In this document: piece after piece, positions 36,110 to 48,440 of the stretch | Layout of the letters: every line of letters begins with the position of its first letter | Position numbering within the stretch: position 1 is the first letter of the stretch | NCBI GenBank assembly: GCA_038380795.1 | Contig: CM076268.1 | Location: 17,984,001-18,048,000, forward strand | DNA: 64,000 nt | Direction: 5' to 3' | Source of the DNA: Pyrocephalus nanus | Taxonomy: Eukaryota > Chordata > Aves > Passeriformes > Tyrannidae | Position numbers and translations under genes: made by a program | The notes under the pieces: generated by a model | The model's input: the letters and a program-made list of their open reading frames with translations, nothing else | Told to the model about the DNA's origin: nothing | Database searches by the model: none

Positions 36110-39100
36110 ACAGCTTTACTGGCTGCTTACTCTCCACTGGCTTTTTCCCAAGGAGGAGCAGGTGGCACTTTTGATGTTATAATAATTCACAGTGAAAAAG
36201 AGAAGCCTGCAGATGGACCTGGCAAGGCACAAGTAAATAGCCTGCTAACAGATTCATGTTCTCCAAGCATTGCCTGGATGATAAAAAGAAATGCAGGATC
36301 GGGTTGCAAAGTGGCCTCTTATCAGGTGATGTCTCCTACTGATCTCACTCAAGACCCCAACTTCTGAGTCTTCAGCTAATTTGTCCTTGGTGTTATATTT
36401 CTGATGAAGTTTAAATAGTGCATTCCTAGGTGAGCTGTTCTGCACACCTGGCACAAGCTGGACACACTGCACTGGGAGGAGACAAACATCATGGTGTTTG
36501 TTCTTGCAATCTGTAGCATGTTGACAACACATACAGGGGCCATAGATCTGTTTAAGTTTGAGAATTTTCCATTGTACTTTATGGAATAAACATATTTCAA
36601 ACAAGAAATGAGCCTGAGGATGATTTCAGCTCCAGATGCCTCTGGGGCAGAGATTAAATGTTGATTGAAGTGTCTTAGTCAGTGTTCTTCAGACAGATGA
36701 GATCTGAGTACTCCCAAACTGTGAAGGAATGAAGTTCAATGCAGGAATCATATTTTCCCCTCCCAGACAGGATTTCCAATGTAATTTCATTAACTAACCG
36801 CAGGGTTTCTTTGTGAAATGCAGATTATAAGGGGAACAAGGTCCTGGTTCTGAATGCCATGTTTTGGGTAGATCTTAATCTCCAACCTTTTTCTCAGGGC
36901 TTCCTGTAAGACCTCTTTGGCCATTCTGCCATCAGTAAAAAATTTACACAGATATCCAGTGGCAAGGTTTGGCCTGACTAGTTTTACAAGACTGGGATAA
37001 CAATAATGGTCTATTTTAAATCTCATAGCCAGACTGAGAAAGAACAGTCTTATCATGCTACTCCTGATAGCAAATCTCCATACACACAAGCCTTAGATGA
37101 GGGACAAAAATTCTGCTCTATTTCTCAGACTCTTCTGCTACTATGAAGACCAACAAAAATATGGATTGGCAGAGAGCCGTGCCCAGAGCCTGGCAGCTCT
37201 GCACTGCTTCCTGTCATCTGAAGTCTCAAATGGCCCTACCGTAGCACTTCAATGCTCTGCAGAAAACACCACGCAGTGCTCTGGAATGGCTGTTCTATCT
37301 GGCAGTGAGAAGGCACTCAGAGGGGCAAATAATGGTTAATGCTATTACTAATGGAACCAGTGATATGAGACAATAGGAGCAACCAATTTGCTCTTTCAGG
37401 ACATGCATCTAGTCACAGAAAGCCGAAAATGTGTTGTGTTCACAAGGTCCTCCATGTGATGCTTCACAGTCCTCCTTCACATATTCCTTACCTGTGATAG
37501 CTGTCACAGGTAAGCAGAAAAAGCCGTCTTTAACAATTAAAGATCTTTTCCTCTGATGGCTTACTGCTGACCCATGGCCCAGCAGCCCTGAGAGCTCACT
37601 CACCTCTGCTTGGTGGGAGTGAACTCTCTGTGAAGAAATCAGTGATGTTAACTCAAACGAGCAGTGGGAAATTTTGGTAGGATATATGACAGTACCTAAC
37701 ACTAGCAGACAATGTCTTCTCAATGCAACCTGCATGAGCTAGCTGTGGCTCTTCCTCTGTCCTGTACCTGCCCCGAATTCTACTCTTGGGGAGCCTGGGA
37801 AAGCACCCTCCCTCCCCTAAAGGAATAGGAGGACTTTACCTTCCCCATTTGCCATTACCCACATTGCCCAGTTTCTATGTGTACACGGCATTCAGTGCCA
37901 CTGCAGCAAACTGAACTTCTGCAGAGCCCAGTTTCCTACCCTTCAGTAGCACACATGATGCCAATTTGTCAGTGTCACTGGTACCCCATCACCTACTCCT
38001 TTCAGGCTTTTTCCATCTGTCCCTGGTGATTTACCTCACTAGAGGGTCTCAGGAGACCATAAATCCTTTCCCTGTGATTCTCTAAAGGTCATGAAGATAG
38101 AGCATCCCAAAAGACGGCAGGGGAGGATTTTCCCTTTGTTTGTGAGAGTTACAGCACTGACCCAGCTCACTGGTATCTTGCAGGCATTAGGTTTAGGACT
38201 GTCCAGAACTGGTGATGTGGGGAAAGGCACCAAAGTGACAAAAAGGTCTTCCTCAACTACAGATGAGCCACTTGCAGAGTTTGGCCATCCTAGGGTTTAG
38301 GATTGGAAAAGGGACCCCACAGATGTGTACCATCCAAGCACAACACCAGGCTACCAGTTCCTAAAAGGTCTCTTCAAAGCGTCCTTGTAACCTTGTTACT
38401 GGCCAGGGCCACTGGGGACCCTGCGCTGGGAGAATTGAGTGGGGCCTTTTCCTGCCTGACAATAAAATCTATTCTAATTATAATTCCCTGCACATATACT
38501 CTCTGAAGGACAGGGAAAAGCTTTAGCTGCTTGAGCTCAGGGCTGAAAAACGGGCTCTGGGCGGGTGCACTCGAGGAACACCTGCTATGGGAGGATTTCA
38601 CAAGAGCAGAGATGGCAGGAAAATTGATGATGACCTTGCAGCACACACCTAGTGGAGGGACCTAAAGATAAGTCTGTGGTCTGGTTTTGGAGTTTGCAGA
38701 AAACGCAGCAAGTTCAGTACCATGTCTCCAACAAGGCTCAGGGGTGTACGAGCAGGAGACAGTCCCTTGGCTCCAGTGGAGGAACTGTCTCATCAGAGTG
38801 CACCTCCATACAGCTCTGTGGAGAGCTCAGTGCAGAAAAGAGTGGAAATTAAATAAGAGCCTCTGAGTCTTATTCATTCTATTGCAATGTTGAGAAAAAT
38901 AAAAGAACAAAAAAAATACTAATTTTGAAATATAAAAATATTTTGAATCTTTGAAAAAAGAGAGAAAAATCTGCATTTAGTCTGATGTAGATTTACATCA
39001 ATGTCAATATATTGCCAGTAGATTAGAAAAACTATTTCATAAAAAGTATAAGTTTACAATTTCTATTACTACTTTGATATTTATCATCTTGACCATAAGA

Positions 39101-39356
39101 ATTACTCCTCAAGCAAGCACACATAGCATTAGTAGTTCTCACAGCAGCTTCCAGAAGTCACTTTCAGCTGACAAACCCAGCAGCTTCTGACAACATTTCA
39201 ATGCAGATGTTTTCACAGAAAATGTGTCTTAGTATTTATCCTAGACCAAGGTAAGCAAAAATTCCATACAAATGAGCAGTACACAGGGAAAAAAACTGAA
39301 ACATCTATAATTTTTCTCCCTATGTCATGTGTCATTTCCAGATTGGAAGCCAGTTG

Positions 39357-39466
39357 TGCAGTGGTTTTCTAGTGGTGAGAGCAGGATATTGGGTTTCAGG
39401 ACTCTTGGGTTAAATTATTGAATCTGCCATTGATTTGCAGTGTGACCTTGGGCAAGTAATTTAAAG
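39357..39466 (+). repeat. MIR/CORE-SINE-type relic (head and core)
   Basis: The order 'TCTAGTGGTGAGAGCAGG', 'TTTCAGGACTCTTGGGTT', 'AATCTGCCATTGATTTGCAG' and 'TGTGACCTTGGGCAAGTAAT' reproduces the tRNA-derived head and core of the amniote MIR-type SINE. The head preserves an A-box-like TAGTGGTGAGAGC, and the B-box position is degenerate (GGGTTAAATTATT). This is the best-preserved of the old SINEs in the window. It predates birds, so it is orthologous in other sauropsids if retained. Confidence 0.65.
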
Positions 39467-40404
39467 GGAAATATGTAATTATTAGTTTCATTTGGCCAGG
39501 CTGACTTACTGTCTATGGCTTTACAGCAATTGCTACTTTCTATTAGACTGACTGAGAGGGATTTTTTGTAAATGCTTTTTCATATTTCAAAGGGCTTGAG
39601 GGTTTTTATTCTCTTTTATAATGTATGGAATACACAAACAATCCAACAGAGAAAACTAATAATCTGGATTCTACAAATAGCTTGGCATGTACTGCAAGCT
39701 ATATTTTTAAGTACACAATTTGAATAGCATGTCTTTGGTTAGTATAGTACACAACTGTGTGCGTGCATTGGTGTGTGATCAGCACTCAAAGGAACAGTAA
39801 AGGAGAAGCAAACCACACAAACCCATGACAATATGAGGAATATTTCCCTTTCTAATACCTTCAATAAAGATAGTACAAAACAACCCTCAGGGATTTGGGG
39901 GTGAGAGGAGTTAACTATGAAAGGATTTGTTTTAACAGATAATTTCGTTCAAAGTGAAGGAGATAAACAGAAAATATCTTCATATTTTTTTAAGTAAAAA
40001 CTCTCTAATAGTTCTAAATAAAAGTGTTTTCTGGATGAAGAGATCTGCCTACATGTGGTTTCAAGCATCTTGTTATATAACACAGTAGCAATGTTTCAAA
40101 AATAAGAAAATTCCCATTTTTTGCACCTTGAAAACAACATAAGAAGGATTGAGAGGTTTTCCACATATTCTCATACTTTCTGACTCATCTTTAGACTTCT
40201 TCAGAATATTTCAAGATGGAAATTTTAATTGTGAAAAGTGTTGGGGGGATGAATATTTCAGTTTTTAACAACATGGTTAAAAGAATGTTTAAAGTTTAGG
40301 TAGTCCGTAAAGTTTATCTTTTCTGTAGCCTAATGGGACTATGTAAAATACAATACAGTACTTATATGTCCTGCAGGATTATGTATTTTGAAGTTTAGCT
40401 ATAG

Positions 40405-40495
40405 TTTATAAAGTGCTCAGAGATCCTCCGATGAAAATGTAATAATTATGTCATCATCGTCATCATTGTAATTATTATGAATATCATTATTTTTA
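40405..40495 (+). repeat. L3/CR1-type SINE or LINE 3' tail
   Basis: 'TATAAAGTGCTCAGAGATCC' followed by 'TCCGATGAAAATG' and a degenerate (ATT)n/(ATC)n stretch resembles the well-known 3' end of ancient L3-type elements and SINEs using it ('aaagcgctttgagatcctcggatgaaaggcgctatataaatg...attattatt'). The trinucleotide tail is intact enough to show the orientation. The body upstream is not recognisable. The reverse complement of the same tail family appears at 46.5 kb. Confidence 0.55.
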
Positions 40496-41274
40496 TTCCC
40501 CTGGTGAAGTAAGAAATTGGTTTGTAAAAATTACAACAGCTGCAGGGAATGTGCCTCGATAACTTCCCTGTGTTTTGTACCATTGCCAAAAGAAGTTTAT
40601 AAAACACTGCAGGAGTAACCGTGTTCCCAGTTAACAGGCAGGAATTTGCTTGGACTGTCAAATGCTCACTCAACGTGACAAATAAAACTAACGAGTACAC
40701 CATGCACCATTTTTCGTTTAAGGGATGCATAAAAGTCTTTATATAAATGCCCTGGGATTCACGTTTTTAACCTCAGACAAACATTTGCAATTTGTAGGGG
40801 CGTGCAAGGTGCAGTTATTAAGGATAATGTGTGGACTCTTACGGGTGAGGTCTGGCAAATGCCATAATGAAGAGGTCCCTTGTCACGAAAGCACCAGTCC
40901 ATGGTTTGTTACTAAACCTAAACCTGTGCTGGGGAAGGGACTGAAGCCACAGCTGCCACAACAGCTCTGGCTCACCAGTGACTTGAGCGGGTGGTTTTGT
41001 CTCACACAGGGGTAGATGTTGCTGTCCTTTGGGGGAGAAGAGGTCTTGAGTACTCTTGTAGGAGTGAAGAGAGCACATAATTTCCCAGGAATTTTGCTCA
41101 TAAGCTCTTTATGTTGTGTCATATCCCGGACTTCTCACTTGAAATTAACTGCTACTTGAGTGGACATTTATCTGACAAGTTAATCCAGTCATTATTATAT
41201 GAGAGGAAAAGGCAGCAATGACTGAGGACATAAAGATGGAAAGGTGACCTGAAACGAGAGCAGTAACCTGAATC

Positions 41275-41440
41275 TCAAAAACCAACCTCTGCTCTGTCAC
41301 AGATTCACCATATGACCTTAGTCAAGTTCCTTAATCACTGGGTGCACCAATTGTCCAAGCATATACTGGGACTAAAAGTGCTTCCCTTCCAAGGGAGGAT
41401 CAATGCAACTTTGTGAGGAGTTCAAAGAAACTCTTTTATG
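41275..41440 (+). repeat. MIR/CORE-SINE-type relic
   Basis: 'CTCTGCTCTGTCACAGATTC', 'CATATGACCTTAGTCAAGTT' and 'CCTTAATCACTGGGTGCACC' correspond to the MIR core ('ctctgccacagactcc..tgtgaccttgggcaagtcacttaatctctctgtgcc'). Further down, 'CAATGCAACTTTGTGAGGAG' resembles the 'ttgtgaggat' part of the tail. The element is highly diverged but collinear over about 150 bp, so the call is better supported than the shorter matches at 10.1 and 13.7 kb. Confidence 0.58.
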
Positions 41441-44400
41441 TGGGGAGAGTTTTGCTCACCAGGTATCTTAATAGGAGGCCACTCCTGAAAGAGGCCAATG
41501 GGATTCCTATAGGTAAAGCAACATTTGCATATCAGCAGATAGAAAATCCTTCTTCTCTTTGTAAATTAGATGTCCCAAAAAAAGGAAAAATTAAACTCAC
41601 TTCTCAGGATATATCCCTGCACAGGAAATTCTATGGAGGGGTATTTCCCTGATAAGAGCCTTCTCTGGGAAGAAACTGAGTCTGCCTTTTGTAAGGAGCT
41701 CTGAAAAATAACTCACAGAATTCAGATCCTGTCAAAATTATGTGAGAACATGAGGCATTTTACTACCAAAATATTTTGGCTTCAGAAACTAGCAAATCTT
41801 TCTGCCTCACTATGAAAAGATGCAGGGAAATGAAGTGGTTTTCGCAGTGCCGCAGACTGCTGTGGCAGTGAGCAATCACTTCATTTCCCTCTGTCACTGA
41901 GACCTCACGAGCTCCTGGCACCTTGCCTGATGCTCCCACCACTGCCTCCTGCCTGCTGTTAGAAGACTCGCTGCTCACCAGCCAGCTGGCAGATGCTTGC
42001 TGGAGCATTGCCCTTTCATGTCTGAATTTCTCCTGCTAAAATTATCCCACCTGGGCTCCTTAAAAAAAAGCGTTACTGGGGACAGAGCTGAGACACTTGA
42101 ATGTCATCCTGAGTTCAGTTGCAGTGACAGAACCAGGAGGGAGTGCAGAGAATGTTGTGGCATCCCATCTAAGACACACAGGAGCTCAGTGAGAGTGATG
42201 TTCATCTCTGAGCTCTGTTTTCCATCCTGGGATAGCATCCGCTTGTAGCTGGCTGAGCTTACCTGAGATGTGGCCTGCTCTGCACTGCCTCATAAATAAT
42301 TAACACATTTCAGATTTCTTTTGACACTTCAACACACTAATTTTCTGGTTTTAAATGTAAGGTTTCTTAATTTCTTGCTAGCAAATTTTTTCTTCATTAA
42401 CTGAAGCTTAGAGCTATAGTTTCTCCCAAATCCTTCTAATGAAAATACTGCAGCCATATGTATTGTTCTGAAGTTTTGTTTCAAGAAGTCCCAGTAGGTT
42501 TTCCATGATAAAATTCTTTCCAGCAAGCACCTTGTAATGCATGAACTCTGTGGAAGCAAAGAGAGCAGCATCCTGACTCTCCCCTGTGGGACCACTACCC
42601 TCACCAGACCCAGGAGAGCAGCTCAGACATCAGCTCTGCAACCATGTTTGACACTTGCCTGTGATGCTGTGAGTGTCAAAGGCAGGAACAGGCTTGCTAC
42701 AGTGGCTGGAGAGTGGGAGAGGAGTGGGGCGGTGTTTGTGCAGCCCACAGCAGGACATATTCTCATTCAGGTGACACCAGGGCAACTGCAAAACCCACAG
42801 AGCTGAAATCAGGGTTTTTCAAACACTTTAAACTTCTGTCCCTAAGACCTTTGAAAACCCCAGCTTCAATTCACCTGCTAATACAAATGCTGTTTCCCAG
42901 AGCTAGCAGTCAGCTGGAGAGGATCCTGAGGCTGCAACCTGCACATTAGCCCAGATGCCCGAGGGGTCCTGCTGCCCTGAGGATCTGGGATGATGGCTCT
43001 CTCCATGCAGCCCCAGAACTGAGACCACCTCTGCCTGCTCCAAACAGGCTCAGTGCCCTCGTTCTTTTTGGGGTGAGCACGTGCGGGTCTCCCACTCAGG
43101 TCTGCTTTCAATCATCTAGCTGTGCACAATGAAAGACTGCTCTCATCAGAGCCAGTGTGGGTCAGGGGTGGCCAGGGCAGAGTGCATGAGAACTTCCCTC
43201 CATCCGGGAAAACACTTTTAATAGAACAAATCTGGCTCCTCACAGCAAGCAGCTAGGCTACAGCAGAGGGGAGGGAGGCAAAAGCAGAGGCTTCTCCAGC
43301 AGCTGTCAGCCTGCCCCTACAGCAGCAGCTTTTACAGCTGCTTAATAGGAAACCACCCTCCCACGCAACACTCGGTGCTCTCTGGCAGGTTGGAGACAAG
43401 GCAAGGGCTCCAGGGGGACAGTCCAGCAAATCTCCACACTGGTGTGAAAAGGGAAAGAGGTTTGTATCACTAGGTACCACAGTTTTGACCTTTGCAAGAC
43501 AAGGGCAGACCCAAACTGGCATCCTCTGTGAAGATATGGGAGTGCTAAGAGCCTAAAGGATGCCTAGGAGGGCAGATTCCAAGCCCAGATTTGCTCTGAT
43601 CAGAGTTAAATCCCAGCCCCATATTAAAAATCAAGGGGTCTGCAGAGTGAATCCATCTTGGCAGGATGTGAGCAAGCTCCAATCCAAGTCCCCATGCTCC
43701 AGTCCCCCAGGTAAATTCCATAAAGCCAAAGCAGATTTAGCTCTGGGCTGCCCTACCTGCTGCCAGCCTGCAGCTGGGCAGAGCCAGGGCAGGCACAGAC
43801 AGGGGGCTGCACTGATGAACCATCTCCTGCACAGGGTGGGAGGCTGAGTAAAGGTCACAGATCCCCTCCAAGAAGTGAAAGCTAGAAGGGAAAATGTGGC
43901 CAAACTACTGAGAGAGCTGCTACCTAATTGCTGTTCAGCTGCTGCTTGAAGCTTAGGGGACAGGAGGATTTTTTTTTAAAATCCTTCAAAGGGTAGGGAG
44001 GTATCATCTTCAAAGGGGATGGGACAAAATCCCCTGCTGGTCTATAGACCACCAGAGAGAAACATGGATTTCCCAAGGTCCAATCAAGTGGAGCAATTAC
44101 ACTTTCAATTTGTTCCTAAATAAACATTCATCTGGGATCTTGAACCCAGGGAAGGCTATAGGTGGTTATTTGTTTGGACCTACCCTCATCAGGCAGCTCA
44201 GTCACTCCAAGCTACTTATGCTCCACTAGTGTGGAAGTCCAGCGCTTGGCCCTGGACATCTAAAATCAAAAGGTAAATGAATCCCATGGGACTTATAGTC
44301 CCAGCTCCAATGGCATGCTGCACATGTTGTATCAGCTGGCTACTGATGGCACCAAGGTGTTGAGATAAAGGACTAACATTTAGGCAGCTAAATCTGTGCG

Positions 44401-46529
44401 AGCTCTGTCCATCTCTAAAAACATTGTCACTGCTATTTTAAAAGACTCTTCCCCATCAGATGAAGTAAAATGATGAAGAACACTCTGAGTCAGATTCCTA
44501 CTGGCCACCCTGTTTTATCAAGGTTTGAGGAATTTTTCATTTTAGATAAACAAATATTTTGTGGCTTCTTATTCACAGCAGCTGGACTTTATCAGCAGGT
44601 CACCACAGTGAGGAGATAAGGTGTCTCCTTCTCTTGGCGCCCTAGTAGGCGTCTCACAATCCCAGGTTGGCTTATACAGCCATTAAAAAACCCTCTAAAG
44701 TGATTTTGACCTCAGTCCCTTTATAACAGCTCTGTGGTTCAGATGTCTCCTGTGCTAACAGAGGAAATAGGACTTCTGCAGCTCTATCACAGCTTAAAGT
44801 TTAGCCATACAGATACACCCTTGAAACTGCTTTTATTGTCCTTCACATAAATCTATAAGGTGGGACCTCATAAATTTGCTGTCACTTACTCCTGTTCCCA
44901 CCCTTCTTGCACCACCTTGCAGCATGTAGCCCATCTCCAGTAATGAGCTTCTTGTACCAGTGGAGATGGAAATTTAGGTCAGAGAAGCATTTTAAGAATC
45001 CTCAGTGATTTAGACAAATTGTTTCTGTAAAAAGAAAGTAATCAAAGTAGAAGGAAAAAGGAAAAACGAGAAGGGGAAGGAGGAGAAAGAGGAAAAAGGA
45101 AAAAAGGGATAAAGGAAAGGTGTCCCTGTCTCTTCCAAATTATAGATTTGAAACACCTTTGAAATCAAATCATAAGGACATTTCACCCTCAGTTGAAATC
45201 ATGGTTTTTTTTGGAACTGTACTTATGAGCTGTAATATTTCAAACTCATGTATCGTCTTTTGAAAATGCAAACATGGTGTTATATGGCTGGATATTTTTA
45301 ATGTTGTGCAGTTCGAGTTCTCAAAACATTTCAGCAATGTTTCTGCACAGGACATTTTTTATCCCTGTGAGCTCTTTGTGTCTGACTGGGGATGTGAAAA
45401 GCCCTGTTTTCCCTCTGTGTGGTGAGGAGGGGCAGTGAGGCATGTCCTCCACCAATGCTCACTGCTCCCAGGACTGGTACCAATGGGACCAGTCACTGTG
45501 CACTCAAACGCAGCTGGTGGGGGGAGCTGCTGTGGTGCCGTGGCCACACACCCGCGCTCCTCTGCACTGCCAGCAGAGGGAAATCAGCCCAAGAAAAAAA
45601 ATTATGGGCTCATCCCTGCAAAACAAATATTACAGCTACCATTCCCCTTTTAGCAGGAGACCTACATGGTGTTTGGTAAGAGATTATAAGATACAGATGG
45701 GCAAAGATTTCTTCGTAGTTTCTCTCCTTCCTTCTCTTTTTTTAGCAGCACGTCTTCCAAGAATCAGCACTGTATTCTCAGGAGTTAGACTGAGGGTATT
45801 AGGAAATAAATTCCTTCCTGCAGAGGAAATACTGATTTTGCACTAAAAAAAATTAAAACATAACTCAAGAAGCTGTGGAAGATGAAAGGCAGTTACTGTC
45901 TCACATTACCCTACTCTTTCACATCCCAGGGAAAAGAAAAGGAAAAAGAAACTTCTTCTGGATCTGAAGTGGAAAAATTTGGGGCAGACATTTTGAGGGC
46001 TTCTAGTTTTCTGAACAAAAATAATACATTTTCCAATAAAGCATGTGCTTTCCTCAAAATTTCGGTGCTGGCAAATGCTGAAACCCAGTTCCCTTTCCCA
46101 TGGATAAGGCAGGGGGTAACAAGCCAGCAGTCAGCATCCAGGCGGCAGGCAGCGAGCTGGGCAGAGCAGAGGCAGCCCCAAGGGCAAGCCCGAGGGTTTC
46201 AGCGGGGGCAGGGAAGCTCGTAGTTGGGCCCAGCTGCAGGCTGCCTGACTGGGAACATTCAAACAGCCTCTTGCCTTGCTCCTCTTCGCAGCCATGAGAA
46301 TGTGGGCAAGCAAGACTTCGCCTGCTGTGGTCCCGCTGGGATCGCAAAAGTATGTGGGACAAATAAAACTGCAGCCTTATTGATATCATTTCAGCTGGCT
46401 AAAACACCATCTGCCTCCTCTGTACATATGAATAGACAGTCCCTACATATTCATGTTCCTCTATGGAAAACATCGTGTCTTGGAAAGTTCATTTTGACTG
46501 TTGTCTGTCAAAATATTTCCTTACTCCAT
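41441..46529. other. Non-coding unique DNA
   Basis: No gene I can support. The 42.5-43.9 kb part is GC-richer and shows several short overlapping open frames on both strands, none with a known domain. A polypurine tract at 45.05 kb is listed separately. The 46.1-46.3 kb part carries a few CpGs (GGCGG, CAGCGAG, CCCGAGG) but no clear promoter. Confidence 0.5.
45049..45120 (+). repeat. Polypurine (GA-rich) tract
   Basis: Seventy-two bases contain only one C (45,067) and one T (45,110). The central 42 bases (45,068-45,109) are uninterrupted purine in irregular AAGG/GGAG order. Such tracts can adopt triplex (H-DNA) structures, which is established chemistry, but a function here is only inference. 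Confidence 0.85.
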
Positions 46530-46612
46530 TAATAACAATTATAAGCATGTTTACATAGCAGCTAGCATTTGCAAAATGCTTTACCCATGAATACATACCC
46601 TAATTACTCACA
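46530..46612 (-). repeat. L3/CR1-type tail relic, inverted
   Basis: Read on the plus strand, the 'TTAATAACAATTATAAGC', 'CATAGCAGCTAGCATTTGC' and 'AAAATGCTTTACCCATGAA' series, then 'CCTAATTACTCACAA', resembles the reverse complement of the L3-type tail ('aataataatacttagcatttatatagcgcc...caaagcgctttacaaacattaattaatcctcacaa'). It is therefore the same old family as 40.4 kb but on the minus strand. The match is diverged, and a MIR tail would look similar. Confidence 0.45.
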
Positions 46613-47949
46613 AAAATTTATTTCTTTACCCAAAATTAGCCCTTTTTGTTTGCCTGACCCGCTTCCAATCAGATCATGATTACAGCAAACTTAATGAATG
46701 CTCTGTACAGGCACACTCCATCCTGTGGCTGGCTGGGAATTGTGTGATTGCTGTAAGTTCCACTAAGTATTCTGCATTTGCTTTCCCAAATCAAAGCAGT
46801 TTTGACTAGACAAATAAATCACTGTTATATCTCCATTATGTCATGTTTTTCCTAAAAAAAAAAGGCAGATAATTTGGAATTGAAATTTGACTTACCATAA
46901 CTACCATGCCATCTTCAGGTACTATTCATTGCTTGGCCAGATTTTCTGACTGTAAAACCCAGCTGCCCAATACAGATCCGATCACACATACACATACTTT
47001 ATATATACTTACAACAGTCACAACAAGTAAAAAAAAAGCACAAAGCTCATTATGGGGTAAAGACCATAGTGGCATCAGTTCACTTGCTAAAGTGAAAGAC
47101 AACATATTTAATACTAAGAAGCCCTGAAAATATTCCCATCAAAGGGCATGAGCATTTGGTGAAGCAGAGCATTGCTGACAGCTTAGGCTGAAATTTGTCC
47201 GAAATCACAAAGCCAAGGCTAAAATGATGCTTCTAAAGCCTTTGGTGGTTCCCAGTTTTACATGCTACCCTAAAATCTGTCTTGCTGGCAGAACTCCAGG
47301 CACTGGCTGGACAGGCTGCTTGCATCACTCTGCAAGTTGTGCCGCAGCCTCTGTGGTGCAGAAACTGAGGAAATGGGGTGTCAGCAAAGGGCACAGATCT
47401 GCAATTCCCCCAGAGAAGGAAGGTTTGAAGACCTGCTTTCCAGAGATTTTCAAGCTCTCCACAGATCTGAAATGGAGAGATGAAGGGGGGGAAGAGGAAA
47501 AGGGGAGAAGAGAAGGGAATACACCATTATGGAAACGTGACCTTCAGTGGTTACAGACACTGCTGGAAAGCACTTCATCTGAAGTCAACAACAGGCAAAG
47601 CTAATACTTCAAGGCCAGTCTGTGCAGCAGAAAGAACTGCACATGCAGCCCCTCTGCGTACAAATCCCCACAGCTGCCAGCAGCTCTCATCTTGGCTTGT
47701 GCACATGAGGATGCTGCTGCCAGTGAGGGGAGAGAGCGGGAGCAAAGCAGCCATCATCCCTCAAAACCCCTTCAAGTGAGGAAGAGGGGCGACAAGGATG
47801 TCACACAGTACCTGGAGGGGACCCAAGCCTGCCACCTCCTAAATTAAGTTGGAGAGGACCAGGCTTGCTCCATTGAGAGAGCAGCTCTCTCGGGACAGCA
47901 GGCACAGGACAAAGCATATTGTTTAGCTGTTTAGTTGGGCTTGTACCAT
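46613..47949. other. Non-coding unique DNA
   Basis: No recognisable gene. A plus-strand open frame of about 126 codons (47,224-47,604) has no family resemblance and includes the purine tract at 47,482. A short CACATACACATAC stretch lies near 46,985. Confidence 0.5.
47482..47519 (+). repeat. Polypurine tract (38 bp)
   Basis: This is an uninterrupted purine run of 38 bases including a G7 run. It is similar in kind to the tract at 45.05 kb, about 2.4 kb upstream, and lies about 500 bp before the CpG cluster. Confidence 0.85.
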
Positions 47950-48440
47950 CTATTCTTCTGTCCCCGACTCACAGAGCCACAGGCGCCCTGCGGGACACAG
48001 CCACACCAAGCCTGGTGGGACCCACACAGGAGCAGCCCCTCGGCACATCTCCAGCCTGGGAGGGCACGAGGGGACGAGGCAGCCACGGCGTGCGCGCTCT
48101 CGTGCCCGGCCCTCCGGAAGAGAAGGAAACCGGCAGAGACAGGCAGCTAAGGGACAGGCAGGAGACAGGAACAAGGTCAGCACAAATGCAGGAACCCCGG
48201 TCTGAGCTGCAGACAAAGGTAATTCGACAAGCAGTTCTAAACTCCCCAGCGAGTAAGGGTTTTATTGGGAGAGCTCCCAGCGGAAAGTAAGCAGAGGCTC
48301 GAGGTCTGGCACCACTCAGGCCATCAAGGCTGGGTGTTGTCCGGACTTGCAGAGGGAGATCCCAAGCTCAGGCTTTGGGTGGCCAGGTGGAGCCAACCCT
48401 TGGGAACTGGCGACGCCGGCATCGGCATGTCTGGAGCGTC
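47950..48440. promoter_or_regulatory. CpG cluster, possible promoter or enhancer
   Basis: This is the densest CpG patch of the window. About ten CpGs fall within roughly 70 bp at 48,061-48,130 (for example GGCGTGCGCGCTCTCG), and about five more within 35 bp at 48,405-48,440 (CTGGCGACGCCGGCATCGGC). CpG is depleted elsewhere, so persistence suggests an unmethylated germline region such as a small CpG island. No TATA box, initiator or adjacent coding start is evident. An open frame of about 120 codons crosses it, but it is not recognisable and GC-rich DNA gives long frames by chance. A promoter of a non-coding RNA is possible; this is inference. Confidence 0.4.

Larger units (their letters stand above)
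27421..39356. other. Long non-coding stretch, AT-rich
   Basis: About 12 kb without a supportable gene. Open frames reach roughly 140 codons around 30.7-32.0 kb where GC content is higher, but none has a recognisable family, and several overlap on both strands, as chance frames in GC-richer DNA do. A-rich stretches occur at 29.59 and 29.88 kb. The 28.4-28.7 kb block is rich in homeodomain- and SOX-like words and may be regulatory. A long A tract is at 34.26 kb. Confidence 0.55.

Noticed and set aside
36790..37089. 99-codon minus-strand frame with protein-like texture and an acceptor-like CTTTCTCAG
   Set aside because: No good donor follows in a consistent position, and I recognise no family; chance open frame is the simpler reading.
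47919..48290. 123-codon plus-strand frame across the CpG cluster
   Set aside because: GC-rich sequence depletes stop codons; the peptide is low-complexity, another frame on the opposite strand is also open, and no family is recognisable.
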